DNA from: Anaeramoeba flamelloides
Lineage: Eukaryota; Metamonada; Anaeramoebidae
Direction: 5' to 3'
Assembly (NCBI GenBank): GCA_027625915.1
Contig: JANTQA010000057.1
Coordinates: forward strand, 6,076,001 to 6,140,000
DNA length: 64,000 nucleotides
Position numbers and translations under genes: made by a program. The notes under the pieces were generated by a model. That model saw only the letters and a program-made list of their open reading frames with translations. It had not been told where the DNA came from and searched no databases. Positions 9,228-22,386 of the stretch are shown one piece after another. Within the stretch, counting starts at the first letter, position 1, and every line of letters begins with the position of its first letter.

Positions 9228-12200
9228 TTAATTTTTCTCAATTATAATTGGTTTTGAGGAAATTAATTTTGATAAAGGAGGATTTTTTAACATTCTTTTT
9301 CTTCTTTTAATTCCTATAACATCAAAAGTATTATCCCATACAAAAATTTCATCATCAATTAATTGTATTGAAGTGTTATTTTTAATTTGAACTTTATAGA
9401 TATCAATTGTTTCTTTAACACGCACTCGTTTTTTGATTCTTTCTTTTAGTTCCTTGACGGTTTCTTGGCTTTCTAAAATTGATAAAAGGAAAGGATAACC
9501 ATAAAAATAAATTCCAAAAACACCCTTTGTAAAATAAGAAACTTTAAACAATTGATCAATATTTTTATTATATTGCACAACAGGTATTTCTTCGATTCTA
9601 ATTACTTTGGTGTCTTCGCGAATTTGTTCCATTGTGTGTTCATCACTATAAATTTGGTGGATCATTGAATCTACTACTTTTAAAATCCTGAATTTTTTTT
9701 TTGGAAGTTCATTTTCTGTTTCTGTTTTTGTTTCTTTTTTTCTCTTTTCTATTACTTGCTTTTCCCTTTCCCTTTCATTTTCTTTTTCTTTTTCTTTTTC
9801 TTTTTCATTTTCATTTTCATTTTCTTTTTCATTTCCATTTTTATTATTTTCGTTTTGTAAAATAATTTTTTCAAAATGTTTCAAGAATTGTTTTACTGTA
9901 AATACTTTTGGGATTAAAAACGATTTTCTTTGTTTAATCTCGCCTTGTGCGTTAAGGTATTCCATTTCAAAATAGGATTTATCAATTAATTGTAAAATAG
10001 AAAAATTCGCAACACGATAAAAAAACACTAATTTACTTCTTCTTCTTATTCCGTATTGAGTTAACAATTGAAGCAAATTTAATTTGGGTATCCTATTAAA
10101 ATATTCAGTTAAGGGTAACTGAGCATTAGTGTCTAGCCCATAAATTCTTAAATAACTTGGCGTTACACTTAATAATTTGCCTATTTCTTTGACTAAGTGA
10201 TCATAAGTATTTGAAAGATTAATGAAAAATTTACATACAATTTTTGTTGGCTTTTCGATATGATAAAGTGAAATCTTTACTTCTTGTTCTTTATAAGAGA
10301 AATAATCACCAACAGTCGGGAAGTTACATTTGCGATTTAAATCTCTCCGAAATTGAACACATACAATATCACCAGTAACCAATTCCAAATCTCGGGGCGT
10401 TTTATTGGGATTTATTGGCGAAATCCATCCTTTTCTAATTTCCTCAAAGAATAACAATTTCCCCTTTTTATTAGGAAGACCTATTTGCATTTTTAGCATT
10501 GGTACATTTTTTTTTAATTTAACATTTTGATTGATTCGAAATGTTCCTAAATATCGAATTTTGGATTGCTTTGCAGAATAATATTTAAAAGTAATAAACC
10601 TAATATTCCTTTCTGGCTGTGTTGTAAATTCTTCGATATAAAAGATTGGTAATACTCCAATAAATTCCGGGATACTTTGAAGTGTTCTTTCATTATGCTT
10701 TTCACTTGAGATACATTTATCAAATCTTCTTGTTTTATTTTGTCTTTTACACAATGTCCATAAATTGAATTTTATATCATTAGGGTTTCCTTTTTCCTTT
10801 TCCTTTTCTTTAACTTCTTTCTCTTCTTCTTGTTCTTCCTTTTCTTCTTTTTCTTGTTGTTCTTCTTTTTTTTCTTGTTCTTCTTCTTTCTCTTTCTCTT
10901 TTTTATCTTCATTTTTTTTTTCATTTTCAATTTCTATTTCCTTTTCTTTTTTAATTGTTTTTTCATTTTCATTTTTACTTTTATTTATATTTTCTTTTTT
11001 TTCATTTACATTTTCATTATTTTTTACATTATTTTTTGTATTTTGTTTTTCAATTATTTGTTTTTTTACAATATCTTTTAATTCACGGATAGTCAGTGTT
11101 TTAAGAACTTTAATTGGTTTAATTTTTTTCCAATTAGTGATCCCAAAACCATCATGATCAATTTCTTTAATTTGATCAGGAAATACAATTCTTAATTTTG
11201 TATAAAGATAAGACTGCTTTTTTTCTTCTCTTCTTTTTTTTCTTTCAATTCCTCTTTGTTCAAAAGATTTTATAAGATCTTTTGGAATATCATCTTCTTC
11301 AACAGGCTTTAACAGTTTATCTTTTTCACACCTTCGGATATAAACAAGCATATCTAGAATTAAATTTATTTTTAATGAAAAAAAAAAAAAAATGAAAAAA
11401 AGAAAATATATTAATTGAGAAATTATTAAGTTAATTATTTATTGTTATTTTTATTGTCTTTGGATAAGAAAAGAAACAATAAATGGAAAAAATTCGTTTT
11501 ATTTTATTGTAATCACCAAAAAAAAAAATAACGGTTTTTATTTGAATGACAATGAAACAATTATCCAATATCTTTTTCTTGATGGGTAATATTGTAATAT
11601 TAAACAGTAAGAAAAATAAATTGGATACTTTCGAATTGAAAACCAGATAGAGTGAGTTAATGTATGCTTGGAATTAAGTTACTATCCTTGACAAAAAAAA
11701 ATAAAATTTGAATATTAAAAAAAAAAATTCTTTTTCGTTTTTAATATTTTTTAATCTTTATTCGCAAGACCAATTTCAAATTTTGAAAGAATAGTTTTTA
11801 AATTAGCTAAATCAACGAAAAAATTGTAACTTTCAAGATTAAAATACATTTTCAAAGTTATTTTATTTTTTTCCTCCACTCATAATCCAAAACAGTTGAG
11901 TTAAATTATTAAAAACGTCTTTAGAATTCCAATTTTGTAAAAAAAAATTGATATCCAGTTATTAAAAATCAAGAAGCAAGTCCTATTTTCAAAAATTCCT
12001 TTTACCAATCCATTTTTGAAAATTAGAGGCTTTTTCAATTAATTAAAATGGTTATCAAAAATAAAAAAATTAAAATTAAAAATTCCACTATTACTCTAAA
12101 TTATTAGAGTATAGACTAACAAAAATCTTTGATCAAGAAATAACCAATATAATTATGTATGAAAAAATGATTATTTTACCATTTTTTCTTGATTTAATTG

Positions 12201-15200
12201 ACAAAAAATCGACTAACTTTATTATCTCTAGTGTATAACAGATATATTTGAATCTTTTTAAAAAAATTCTAAATATAAGTTTAGGAATTAGAAAGTGCAA
12301 TAGAGAGCTTCCAAGTGCCGTATAGTGCCTCAGAAACAAAATATTTATACTCAGTTTTTTATGCCATATTTGAGTTTTTTTTTGAGAAATAGAGTGTTTT
12401 CAAAACTATTAGTTATTATCGATTAAAGTAAATATCCTAAAGTTGAATTAAACTAAAATTCATTCTCACATCCATTTAAAATTTTTAACCAGAAAAAAAA
12501 CACCTTTTTTCTCGGTTAAAATACTTTTAAAATGGTGGTTATACTAACAACAATAAATAAAAGTTCCACATGAATTTGAAGTTCTGTAATTTTGATTATA
12601 TTGTATATAAACTCGATTATTAATGAAGAAAGGTTAATGATAGTAGTTTTGTCTGACTTGGAATTTTTCAATTTTATTTTTTCATGCTCGTGTTTTATAT
12701 TTATAAAAAAAATTATTTTCAGTTAATTTTTTTCTTCTCTCTCACAATCTCAATAAATAAAGAAAGAAAATAAAAGAAAATGAAAGAAAATATAAGAAAA
12801 TATAAGAAAATAAAAAAATTCAAAAATTAAAATTAAATGGTTACATGCACTAGTAATTTTTCTTTGTACAAAAGTACGACTTTTTGGCTTGCCACCATAA
12901 TTTCTCTCAAGGGCTTGATGATAAGAAGATTTTGTTACCCTACCATCATGGAAATTAAACCAGTTTTCTTTATTATCTTGTAATAAGTTTAAAAACAAAT
13001 AATAATAACCAGTTGCTTCTATACCTGAATGTACTAATACACTATATCATTAATATTATTGTTAATATAAATTAAATCGTAATAATAATAAATAAATTGA
13101 AATTAATATATATATATAAAGGGGGAAGGAGAGTTATTTAATAGTAATTCGGGTAAATTATTACGCATAGAGATCATATGTATAGTCATTGTTCATTTTT
13201 ACACTTGAATCAAGATAATCATTTAAACAAATTTGATCTGGAAAAGCATATCTGTCAACAACTTTTGGTGATTCAAAATCCAATTGTTCATCATGGTCAA
13301 ATCTATTAAGATAAATATTTAAAACTGATGGAAATGAAAGAAATTTTGTTGTCTTCACAGAATCTTGTAAGCCAAAATTTTCTGTTTTATATTGGTTGTC
13401 TCCAACTAAATAAACTGGTGAAATGTATTGTATAAATGAATCAACAAGAGTTGAGCATTCTTTTACACTATAGAACAATTCATAATATTCTTCTTCTTTT
13501 GTGCTTTGGTAATCAACATCTGAACATTTTATTGTTGTTATCACTTTCCCTTTAAATAAATCATCAATTTCATCCTTAAATATTAAATTTATTAATAAAA
13601 ATAAATTGTTAAGGTTTTTAATATATAAATATATATATATATGTGTATGTGTGTAAGAAAAAAATTAATAAGAATTGTATAAAATTGAAGTACTTCTTTC
13701 TTAAATTAAAGTAGAATAAGAGTTGGTTAAAAATAATAAAAAAAAAATCTGTTCAAAGATATCTAAATATATTATTATAGAGACTATTGTTCATAAAGAA
13801 TTGTTGAAAATCTTAAAATGGTTAAACAGAACAAAGAGTATTAGTTTTGAATTTAATAAAGAGGGGTTAATAAAAAAAAATCTTTTTTAATTTAATCTTT
13901 TTTTTTTGAAGTTGTTAAAAGCTATTCTAAAAATTGGATCTAAAAAGCTTGACTAATTAACCTCTTAACAATTTTATTTAAGTTGTTAAATCATTTTTAT
14001 GTATACTTTTTAGAACTTTTTGATTTTTCACTTGTTTGAAAATTTATGTTACTCATTAATTGTAAAAATATTGAAATATTATTTTTAATTCAAATTTTCA
14101 TTACAAGTATTTCACTTGGGCTGTGAAGTTTTTAGGTTAACAACACAACATTTTCAAATTTTTCTGACTAGTAACAAAAAATTCACAAATTACTATATAA
14201 ACAAAATTATAATGGGTGATAAGGGAAAACAATTTTTTGTTATTTCCCTGATATAATAGATACCTTGAAAATAAATATTTATTTTTATTTGAATTGTCAA
14301 TATAGTTGTTTATTGGTTTGATTTGGAAATAATCACTTTGTTATGTTACGAGTTTGAACTGGAAGAACGAGAAATATGATATTGTTCGAAATGAGATAAG
14401 ATATCTTATGTAGAGGAGTTCGAAGAACGACGATTAATATCATCTTGTAGCACCCAGAATAATATCATATTTTGAGTCTGGAAGGGGATCCAAAACGAGG
14501 AATTATAACCGGTGATCATTGAACAAATGAAATAATATGGGATGCTATTTATTTTTTTGAACTCGAGATCTAACTCTAAACAAACAAACGAAAACAAACA
14601 AATTTAAACAACCAATTTGTTATTTTTCAATGGTACTTTAAAGAACTTGTTCTTCAAAGGATCTTTTCTTTTTCTCTTAATGTATTTATTGAAAAGGTTG
14701 AAGTTAAATTTTACATTTTCACCATTGGGTACAAAAATTGGTTTAAAATCACACAGAGACAAACTAGATCGTCAAACTTTTCAATGTGTCTGTATATATC
14801 CCCTTTTATTTCACGCTTGTGAAGAAATATCAAAAGTCGATCAAACATAAAGTTCGCATCTATTATGTGTTCTTAACAGTAACTGATTTTGAAGCATTCC
14901 TCTAAAAATTTCTTGACTTAACATAGTACAAAAATTTATTTTTTTTCTTAATTTTGAATTTTGTTTTTTTCTCATTTAAAATTCGTTATAAATGGTCTCT
15001 TATCTCTTTTTTCTGAAGAAAAAAAGAAACCAAACGTTTTTTATTTTTTAAAAATTATATTGATTTCTTTCAAACCAAAACCAAAACCGCTGTCTGGTTT
15101 TAGACATTTTTTTAAGCAAAGAAAGGGAATTCATTCAATTTCCAATCCTTAAGAAAAAAAATTGAAGGGCTTTTTTCTTTGTCGTATATTGAACAAATAA

Positions 15201-18200
15201 TTGGGTTACTTGAACCAAATTAATTTTCCAATGTAATAAATCTTTGAGCGAGACTATCTTTTGAGATTTATGAGGTTCACAACTTCGCAAAAAAAATTGG
15301 TTAAAGTCTTCTAAAATAACTTTAAATATCATTTTTAATGTTAGAATTTGTTAGTAAAATGCTTCTTATTTTACTCAAATTGAATTGAAAAGAAGAAGAT
15401 CAGAAAAATTTTCAAACTTTACCTAATTACTAAAGGATTTCCCAAAATATTTTCACAATGACTACAATACTATCCTTAACTTTTTAGAGAGATAATCTCT
15501 TTCTTATCACTAGTTGTTTAGAATTATATACTTGTATTTTTTACAAATAAAAAGTTTGAGTTTAAAAAAAAATATGTAGCATAAATATTGGAAATATCTA
15601 TTCCAAAAAATAATTCACAAAAAAAAAAAAAATAAATTTTGGGAAAACATAATGAACAAAATCAATGAATTTGTGGAAGTTTGTTATCAAAATTCCTTCA
15701 CCGACAGTAAGGGTTGAAGAGTGTGTTTAAAGCAATATAAAATTTTCTTATTTACACTTTTTTTCACAATATTTTGCATAAATAATTTGTTGTTTGGTAA
15801 CAAAAATTTCACAAAATTTAAGAAAGGTCTAAAATGTGGGTATATTTTTTGTTATCAATTATTATTTTTTTTAATTATTGTAAATTTTGGTTAAAAATTC
15901 ATTTTTATTATGAACGATCAAAACGAAAATGTTGTGAAGATTAAAAAAAAATCAATATAAATAGGTTAAATTTGTAGATTTAACACATATAAAATAAAAT
16001 TATTAAACATTCTTTTTGGATTTAAAATGTTGGTTTTGTTCAAGAGTGGTGGTTTTAAACAACTTTTTTGGTTTTTTAAAAGCTTTATTTTCACATTAAA
16101 TGAGAAAAACTTCTCATCTCGCACTTTTTTTTTTTTTTTTTAATTCCTTTCTTGTTATAAAGTTATACTTCTGTTTTTTTTTTAAAAAAATAAAAAGAGA
16201 ATTAATCGTTAATAACTGTATATAAGAAGCTTATGATATAAAAACAAACTAATTCAAGTTAAATTATTCTCTTTGAATAAAGAATGCTAATACAATGACA
16301 AAACAAAAACTTGAAGTAAAAATATTCTCTCCATTTAATATTGCAATAATAGGAAATTCAAAACTTTGTGATTTTTTGGCTTATTTAGTATTCCAATCAT
16401 TGGAAATTTTATATTTGAAAAGGAACTCTTTATAATTATTGAGATTAAGCCTAAATTTCAGTGAAATTAAGAATTAAAGTTTAATTCTTTTTTTCTTTTT
16501 TTTTGTTTAACAATAAAATTTCAATTCAAGTATACCAATAACATTATTTTTGAACTATTACCCTTAAGTGGGTAGCAACACCATAACAACAACTGAAATT
16601 GAAATATGTAATAGTTTATTCAAAGTTATATTGGTGCTCTTAAAGTTCTAGACTCCCAAAAAATTTAAAAAAAAAAAAATTCTAAAACTTTAATTTTACT
16701 AAAATCAACAATTAAAATTTCAGAGAAAATATCAATTCTTAAAAAAAAATATTAAATTTGCAGAAAAGTATTTAATTTTTTTATGGATATTATTTTTTGA
16801 TATCAAAGACAAAAACATTTTATTTTTTATTTTCAGATTATATTTATATAATACTTGGTAATTATTTGAAAATAACCAGATCGGCAAATATTCCACAAAT
16901 CTAAATATTCTAGAGATCTCAAAAAATAATCATCATAATAATTATGTTTTTTTCAAAATTCTATTTTAGAAAAGAGAATTTCAGGTTTTTTATGGTATTT
17001 TTTATATAAATTTTTATTTTATAGTGTCAATCTTTTAAAATAATTTCATTTTATATGGTAATACTTTTTTAATATTATTAAAAATTTTATGATAATTAAT
17101 TAAATTTATTTTTTTTTTTACCTTATTTGAAATGTTTTAATAACTTATTTATTATTAATAAAATAATAAACCACTTTTTGTTTTTATCTTACAAAAGTAC
17201 CATAATATTTTCTAGATAATTCTTTTGGATTTTAATAAATACAAATATATCCTTATTTTAGTACTATTAAACTAGGATTTATTTAAACATTTTTTTACAA
17301 TATTTACTCAACTTCAACTAATTAATTTAACAAAATATATCAGAACAATACAATCAAAAAAAAAAAACTATTTCTATTACCTTTCCAATCTTTAAAATTC
17401 ATTATTTTGTGCAATTTTAAAAAATACTCACTTGAATTCATAATAATTTTTCATTTCGAAGTCCAAGATTAATTTAACATTTTTATTTCAATTCTCAATC
17501 CGTTTAAGTAAAATGTGTAATTATTTGGAATTGTGAGACTCTATTTTATAAGAGTAAATTGCAAATCATGATATTGATCTTCATACCAGCGTTAAAAATT
17601 AATTTGAATTTCTTACTTTGTAATTTTTCAAGAAATTTAACATATTTTAGTTTTAGAAAAATAATAATCTGATCAATACAAAGATCTTCAAAGTTAAAAT
17701 CAATTTTGAAAAATAAACTAAAAGGAATAAATTAAACCAGTGATCAGATCCAAAGATATTTTTTTCTTGTGGTTTTATACCTGGTTGGTAGGTCGATTGA
17801 ACATTTACATTGACAATACTAATTATTTTTGGAATAATCCATAAATCCCAACTTATTATTATATTGGATATACTAACAATAAAAATACCCAGGAGAATAG
17901 AAATCATTAAGTGTATTCGATATTTTTAATTCTCTTTGGTTAAAAAAATCGCTTGGAAGAATCATTTTTTAAAAACAGCAGTTTAAATTCAAAATATTTC
18001 ACAAAAAGGGTTTAATATAAAATGATCGATCTTAAGATTTTTTTTATCATTTCGTTTTTTTTTTTTATTGATCAAAGCACATATTGTTCCTTTTAAATTT
18101 TAAATTAAGTTCAATAAAAATAAGAGTCTTATACTAGAAGTCAACAATTTAACTTTTTTTTAATTTATAATTGGATCTGAAAACTGTCTTGCTTATTTAG

Positions 18201-20818
18201 TTGTGGTTTTGTTTGATTTTGAGTATTTAAATTTGCTTGATTTAAAAACAATATAGTAGATTTTTTTCCAACCTAAAATAAAATGCCACAAATGAATGTT
18301 GAAATAAGAACAAAAGTGAAATCATTTAACGTTCCCCAAACAAGATTAAACAAATCAAGCTTTCTATTCTATTGTGGCATTTAATTTTATGTATCAAAAA
18401 AAAATTAAAATTAATAAATTGTTTTTCAAAAAGTACTTTTTAATATACAAAAAAGTAACCAGACACAACCAAAGTAAAAAAGGTTGTTTTCTAATCATCT
18501 TTCAAAATATTGAAAAAGTGAAAATTATGACTTTATGGTGGCTACTCCCTTAAGGTTTACAATCCCTGAAACTGGAAAAAAGATTATCTTGTATTGGGTG
18601 TGTCAACTTGTTATTTTGGTTCTTATCTGATCGATCCACAACTAAGTTTGGATCGTATAGGTGGTTGAAAAAGGCTATTTTTGTGATTTTATTTTTTTTT
18701 TTTTCGAAATCCGAATTGATGAGTCTAAGATTAATTAATTGGAAGGTATTTAATTGAAAGTGTTAATTTTTGGGTTGTCAATTGAAATTATCATTTTCCT
18801 TTTACAGAGTTAGGAGTAAATAAAAAAAATTTTTTTTACAAGCATCAAATAATACAAAGCTTAAATAAAAATTTCAACATAGAAAACAAAAAACTCAATT
18901 ACTAATTAAATATCTTCCAATTAATTAGTCTTAGACTCATCAATTCGGATTTCGAAAAAAAAAAAAATAAAATCACAAAAATAGCATTTTTCAACCACCT
19001 ATACGATCCAAACTTAGTTGTGGATCGATCAGATAAGAACCAAAATAACAAGTTGACACACCCAATACAAGATAATCTTTTTTCCAGTTTCAGGGATTGT
19101 AAACCTTAAACAATTTGTATAGAATTAAATAAATTGAATAAAATTTAATTTCAATGTAAAACGATTGATTTATAATTTAAACAAAAATTTTTCATTGTAG
19201 GATGTAATGCAAAATGAAGGGGATCTAATGAAACAAAAGATGTCGAACGAAACAAAAAAGAGAAAAAAAAAATTAACAAAATAGAAAAAAGAAAATTCAA
19301 TTAAATTCTTTTTCAGAAATTACCTTTAAATATTCCCCAACTTTTTCAAATATTAAGTGCTGTAATTCTTGAGGCTCGTGTTGAATATAGTCTTCGTTTT
19401 TGTTCCAGCCAACAGTCTCCAAAAAACGCTTTGGCTTGAAGGATTTGTGAAAAAATTGCAATTTATAAAACAAATGCTGAAGGGCTAATGTCAAATTTGA
19501 AAAACGATTGATACTCATATTGGGTTTTATTAGTTTTAATGAATATAACTTTTTCCTAAAAGGAGCAATGTGAAAGAGCATTTGCAAAATGGAATTCAAA
19601 TAAAACGTTTTCCCGGTTGTTTTGATTCCAATCATATTTGTTTCGACTTTTGAGTCGTATTTTAATGAGAGGTGTGTCTGGTAATATAAATCCTTTTTTA
19701 AAGAGACATGGAAGTTGATGACTAAAGATCCGTTATTGTCTTCAAGAATAAGGTTTAATTGCTCTTCGTGTGTGACAGATCGAAACCCCCAATCCTGAAG
19801 TTTATGTGAAAAAAAATTATGTGCAGCTGTTTTTTTGTTAAGGTTGAATTGATTTTTAAAAAATTAAGGAACAAAAAAAAAGAAAAAAAAAAAAAAAGAA
19901 AGGATGTGTTAACAATTTAAAAAAGAACAGAATCAAAAATGTTTATTGAATATTACAAGAACCTCAAAATAGAATTCAATTTTTCCAATAAAAATCTTTG
20001 TTTTCTTTTTCAATAAGTCTAAATTTCCATGTTAACCGATTATTTTATTTTCACGTTTTTTTTCACTTTATTATTTTTATTTTTTTTTTCAAACTTAACT
20101 CTTTGCATTAAAGAAATAAGATCTCTTTAATTGGTGTTTCAAATTCAATTGCTTTTGGTTCACCAATTTTTTGTTTCCTCAAAATTAAAAGTCGAATGAT
20201 AAAAAAAAAAATTTATTCATCTCCAACCAACATTTCAGACGATTTAACCCTGTTGATAAGAATTTTAATTAACACTGATCTTGTTCAATCAAACAATAAA
20301 AAATGAAGGGTGCTTTCATCATATTTGAAAAGAAAAGCTTTTTAATTGACAGAAGAGAAGAAGAAAAAAAAAAATTAATTCCGAAAAAAGATCTTATTGT
20401 TTCCTCTCGGAACTAAAAAGGATTATCCTTTCAAGTCTGAATTTCTCTCAGATGCAAAAAATTAATTAAAAAAAACTTTTTTCAAATAAACAAAGAGAAA
20501 GCACATACTTTTGGAAATGTTATTTTGTTCGTCCTTTTCATTAATTATTGTAAACTTGAAGGTACAATACACTTGCCAATAGGGTTTGGAATTCTCTGGT
20601 TGGTGTGTTCTTAAAAAGATTGAAATTACATCAGCATTTAAGATGATAAACTGCCATTTGTATTTATTTTGGAATGTCACTGTTGGGCTTACTATCTGTG
20701 TATTTTTCTTGCTTAGTTCGTGGAAATCAACTATTTTCCATTGATAATTCACCTCTTCTGTGCTTTGGCTTAAAATAGTTGTTTCTCCAAACACAACAGA
20801 CTCTTTTTTTAAGTTCAT
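9228..20818 (-). CDS. USP7/Ubp15-type ubiquitin hydrolase homologue, catalytic residues lost (pseudo-deubiquitinase)
   Basis: Five exons join in phase to 1181 residues: 20818-20509, 19826-19324, 13574-13165, 13041-12845 and 11353-9228; all introns are GT-AG. Order: MATH/TRAF domain (about 20-140, with D115-W116-G117-F118 as in the USP7 peptide groove), USP domain (about 165-485), then UBL domains with two Lys/Glu-rich insertions, the near-C-terminal motif RIEEIPVVQ and a tail resembling the USP7 activating tail. Known USP7 removes ubiquitin in the nucleus. Here the Cys-box reads GIKTTGKTFYLNS, with Phe178 at the catalytic Cys and Thr173 at the oxyanion Asn. The His-box reads TGYYYLFLN (Tyr420 for His), and His439 replaces the Asp. 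Frames are intact, so a retained, probably non-catalytic ubiquitin or substrate binder is inferred. The join over the 5.7-kb second intron is phase-consistent but omits about six residues of human USP7, so a micro-exon is possible. Confidence 0.88.
12305..12332. repeat. Fragment of stem-loop mosaic linker
   Basis: Contains CCAAGTGCCGTATAGTGCCT, nearly identical to the linker (AGTGCCGTAGAGTGCC-type) of the mosaic family at 40040-40090 and 52700. It lies alone in the fourth intron of the USP7 homologue. No hairpin arms are seen beside it. Confidence 0.4.
14400..15332 (-). pseudogene. Decayed unidentified coding region inside the USP7 second intron
   Basis: On the minus strand this stretch is less A/T-skewed than its surroundings. 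It yields protein-like peptides, such as one with LSLCDFKPIFVPNGENVK followed by a basic tail, and another with FFLRSCEPHKSQKIVSLKD. Reading is interrupted several times, so no whole frame remains. The peptides do not resemble USP7 or any family I recognise. It could be a relic of a nested gene or of an element. The plus-strand open frame over 14617-14850 is taken to be its antisense shadow. Confidence 0.3.
15340..17650. other. USP7 second intron, middle part: nothing recognised
   Basis: Low-complexity A/T-rich sequence with homopolymer runs. I see no exon, RNA gene or repeat shared with the rest of the window. Confidence 0.4.
17653..17907 (-). CDS. Uncharacterised short open frame with N-terminal hydrophobic segment
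   Basis: 84 residues from an ATG. A hydrophobic stretch (about residues 3-20, ISILLGIFIVSISNIIIS) could be a signal anchor. A protein-like segment with PGIKPQEKNIFGSDHW follows, then a second hydrophobic stretch. It lies on the same strand as the USP7 homologue, inside its second intron, and abuts a dispersed repeat. It may be part of the same decayed region as 14400-15332 or a chance frame. No family is recognised. Confidence 0.2.
   Translation of the reverse strand: MISILLGIFIVSISNIIISWDLWIIPKIISIVNVNVQSTYQPGIKPQEKNIFGSDHWFNLFLLVYFSKLILTLKIFVLIRLLFF
17870..19160. repeat. Dispersed repeat A, copy 1, split by a MITE
   Basis: Homologous to 59744-60440 in the same orientation. Shared landmarks are ACTAACAATAAAAAT, AAATTCAAAATATT, TTGATC after a T-run, CCTTTTAAATTTT, ATTCTATTGTGG and GTGAAAATT. 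An internal inverted pair (TGCCACAA ... TTGTGGCA) is present in this copy. The copy is interrupted at 18550-19109 by the TTAA-target MITE, which the other copy lacks. No coding sequence is evident and the family is unknown. Confidence 0.6.
18554..19105. mobile_element. TTAA-target MITE with ~210-bp terminal inverted repeats
   Basis: The ends begin GGTTTACAATCCCTG and finish CAGGGATTGTAAACC. The two arms (about 18554-18760 and 18898-19105) are almost perfect inverted copies around a 140-bp centre. The flanks are TTAA at 18550-18553 and 19106-19109, as expected of a target duplication for piggyBac-like elements. There is no transposase, so it is non-autonomous. The arms are still nearly identical, so the insertion is probably young. 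The uninterrupted homologous site near 60405-60420 supports the boundaries. It sits in the second intron of the USP7 homologue. Confidence 0.82.
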
Positions 20819-22145
20819 TTGATTTTGCTAGTTTATTTATTCACCAAAAATAAGAAATTGTTTTGAAATTTACAATAAGAGAAAAAAAATGACCATCGAT
20901 TTTGTACTTTATGCACTCTGAAAGATCGGTGGTTAAATAGCGCAGATTTTGATTAAACTATTTTTTAAAAAATTGATTGATAAATTTTTGAGTTCTCAAA
21001 AGTTGAGCTAATTAAATATTTGCTTTATTTTTTTAAGGTTTAAGTTCTCTTTTGAATTGTCTCAAATATTTCTTTTAAATGAAAAATAATCTGTAAAAAG
21101 TTATTTGGAGTATTATTACTTTAATTATTAATCTTTGATGAAAATAAAATATTGTTTCATTTAAGGGACATATGAACGAAAAAAAAATCTTTGAATAATT
21201 TTAAAAATCAAATTCAAAAAACTTTTTTATAACTGAGGGGTATTAAAAAAACAGTTAAAATCTGATTACTAAAGAGACAAACATACTTTTCAATGTTATT
21301 TTACAAAATGAAAAATTTCTTTTATTAGTTTGATCCATTTTTTCTTCTTTTTGTTTACTTTAAATTCGATATTTTGTTAAAAATTATTACCAATTAATAT
21401 TTTATTGCATGCAGAAGAACGAATTCTTATTCTATAAAGCCACTGAAACGTTCAAAAATATCATTTAAAAATAAAGTTAGTAATATTTTAATAATGAATT
21501 TGTTAAAAAATATACTTTTGATAAAAAAAAATAAATAATTATTTTGGGCTTGAAAAAAATATAATTTGTTTACCATTTTTGATTAATTTTTATATTTTTT
21601 TTTGAATAACAAAAAAAGAGAAAAAAATCCCAACTATTAAATTAAAAATTCATACAAAATACCCTTTTAAAGCTCCCAATATTTAGCTTATAACCAAAAT
21701 AAATACTTCTTTATTGATAAATTGATAATCATTAACGTAACAATAATTTGGGAAAGATTCTATTTCAATATTCTATCTAAGATAGTTCATCAATATCTTT
21801 AAATACATATTTTTATTTTTCTGAAAAGAATAAAATAAAAACAAAATTTAACAATTTATATGTCAATTTTTTCAATTTAGAAGTAGTTGGAGATACTAAT
21901 ATGTATTTATCGAGGATACCCTTTCTATAAAGATAATGGAAATTAGGGGTTAACGCATTAATTCATAAAGAAAAGAAAAAAAGTATAATAATATCTAGGA
22001 TAATATTTAAAATAATGATTACTTTCTTTATCTTAATATTGGAAACTGCTAAAGAAAATTAAAATCCTTTATTGAAATTTTGAAACAAAAAAATTGAAAT
22101 TAGTTTTGAGACGAAATTACACATTCATTATAATATAATAATGAT

Positions 22146-22236
<91 letters not shown>

Positions 22237-22386
22237 GGGGATTTGATTTTTTTCTTAACTAATTTGTGATAAAGTTTAAATAATTTTGGGAAAGTTTCGT
22301 AAATCAAAAGGATTATTATCAAAGAGCAAAATTTGACAATTTTAAGATAAATTGCAAAAATATGATTATTTAATAAATTCTCCTTT
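20819..22386. other. Intergenic, no gene seen
   Basis: Upstream flank of the USP7 homologue, presumably with its promoter, though no promoter motif can be named. It is A/T-rich throughout and contains a (TAA)n microsatellite at 22147-22236. Confidence 0.4.
22147..22236. repeat. (TAA)n microsatellite
   Basis: About 30 uninterrupted TAA units. In one frame it reads as poly-isoleucine, which is not a gene. Confidence 0.95.

Noticed and set aside
10765-11157. Ser/Phe-rich open frame on the plus strand
   Set aside because: Antisense shadow of the Lys/Glu-rich insertion in the USP7 homologue.
14700-14860. TGA as a sense codon, suggested by clustered in-frame TGA in the decayed region
   Set aside because: The small LRR gene uses TGA as its stop, and the recognised genes need no recoding. 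The region is better read as decayed.
22128-22322. Poly-isoleucine open frame on the minus strand
   Set aside because: Translation of the (TAA)n microsatellite.
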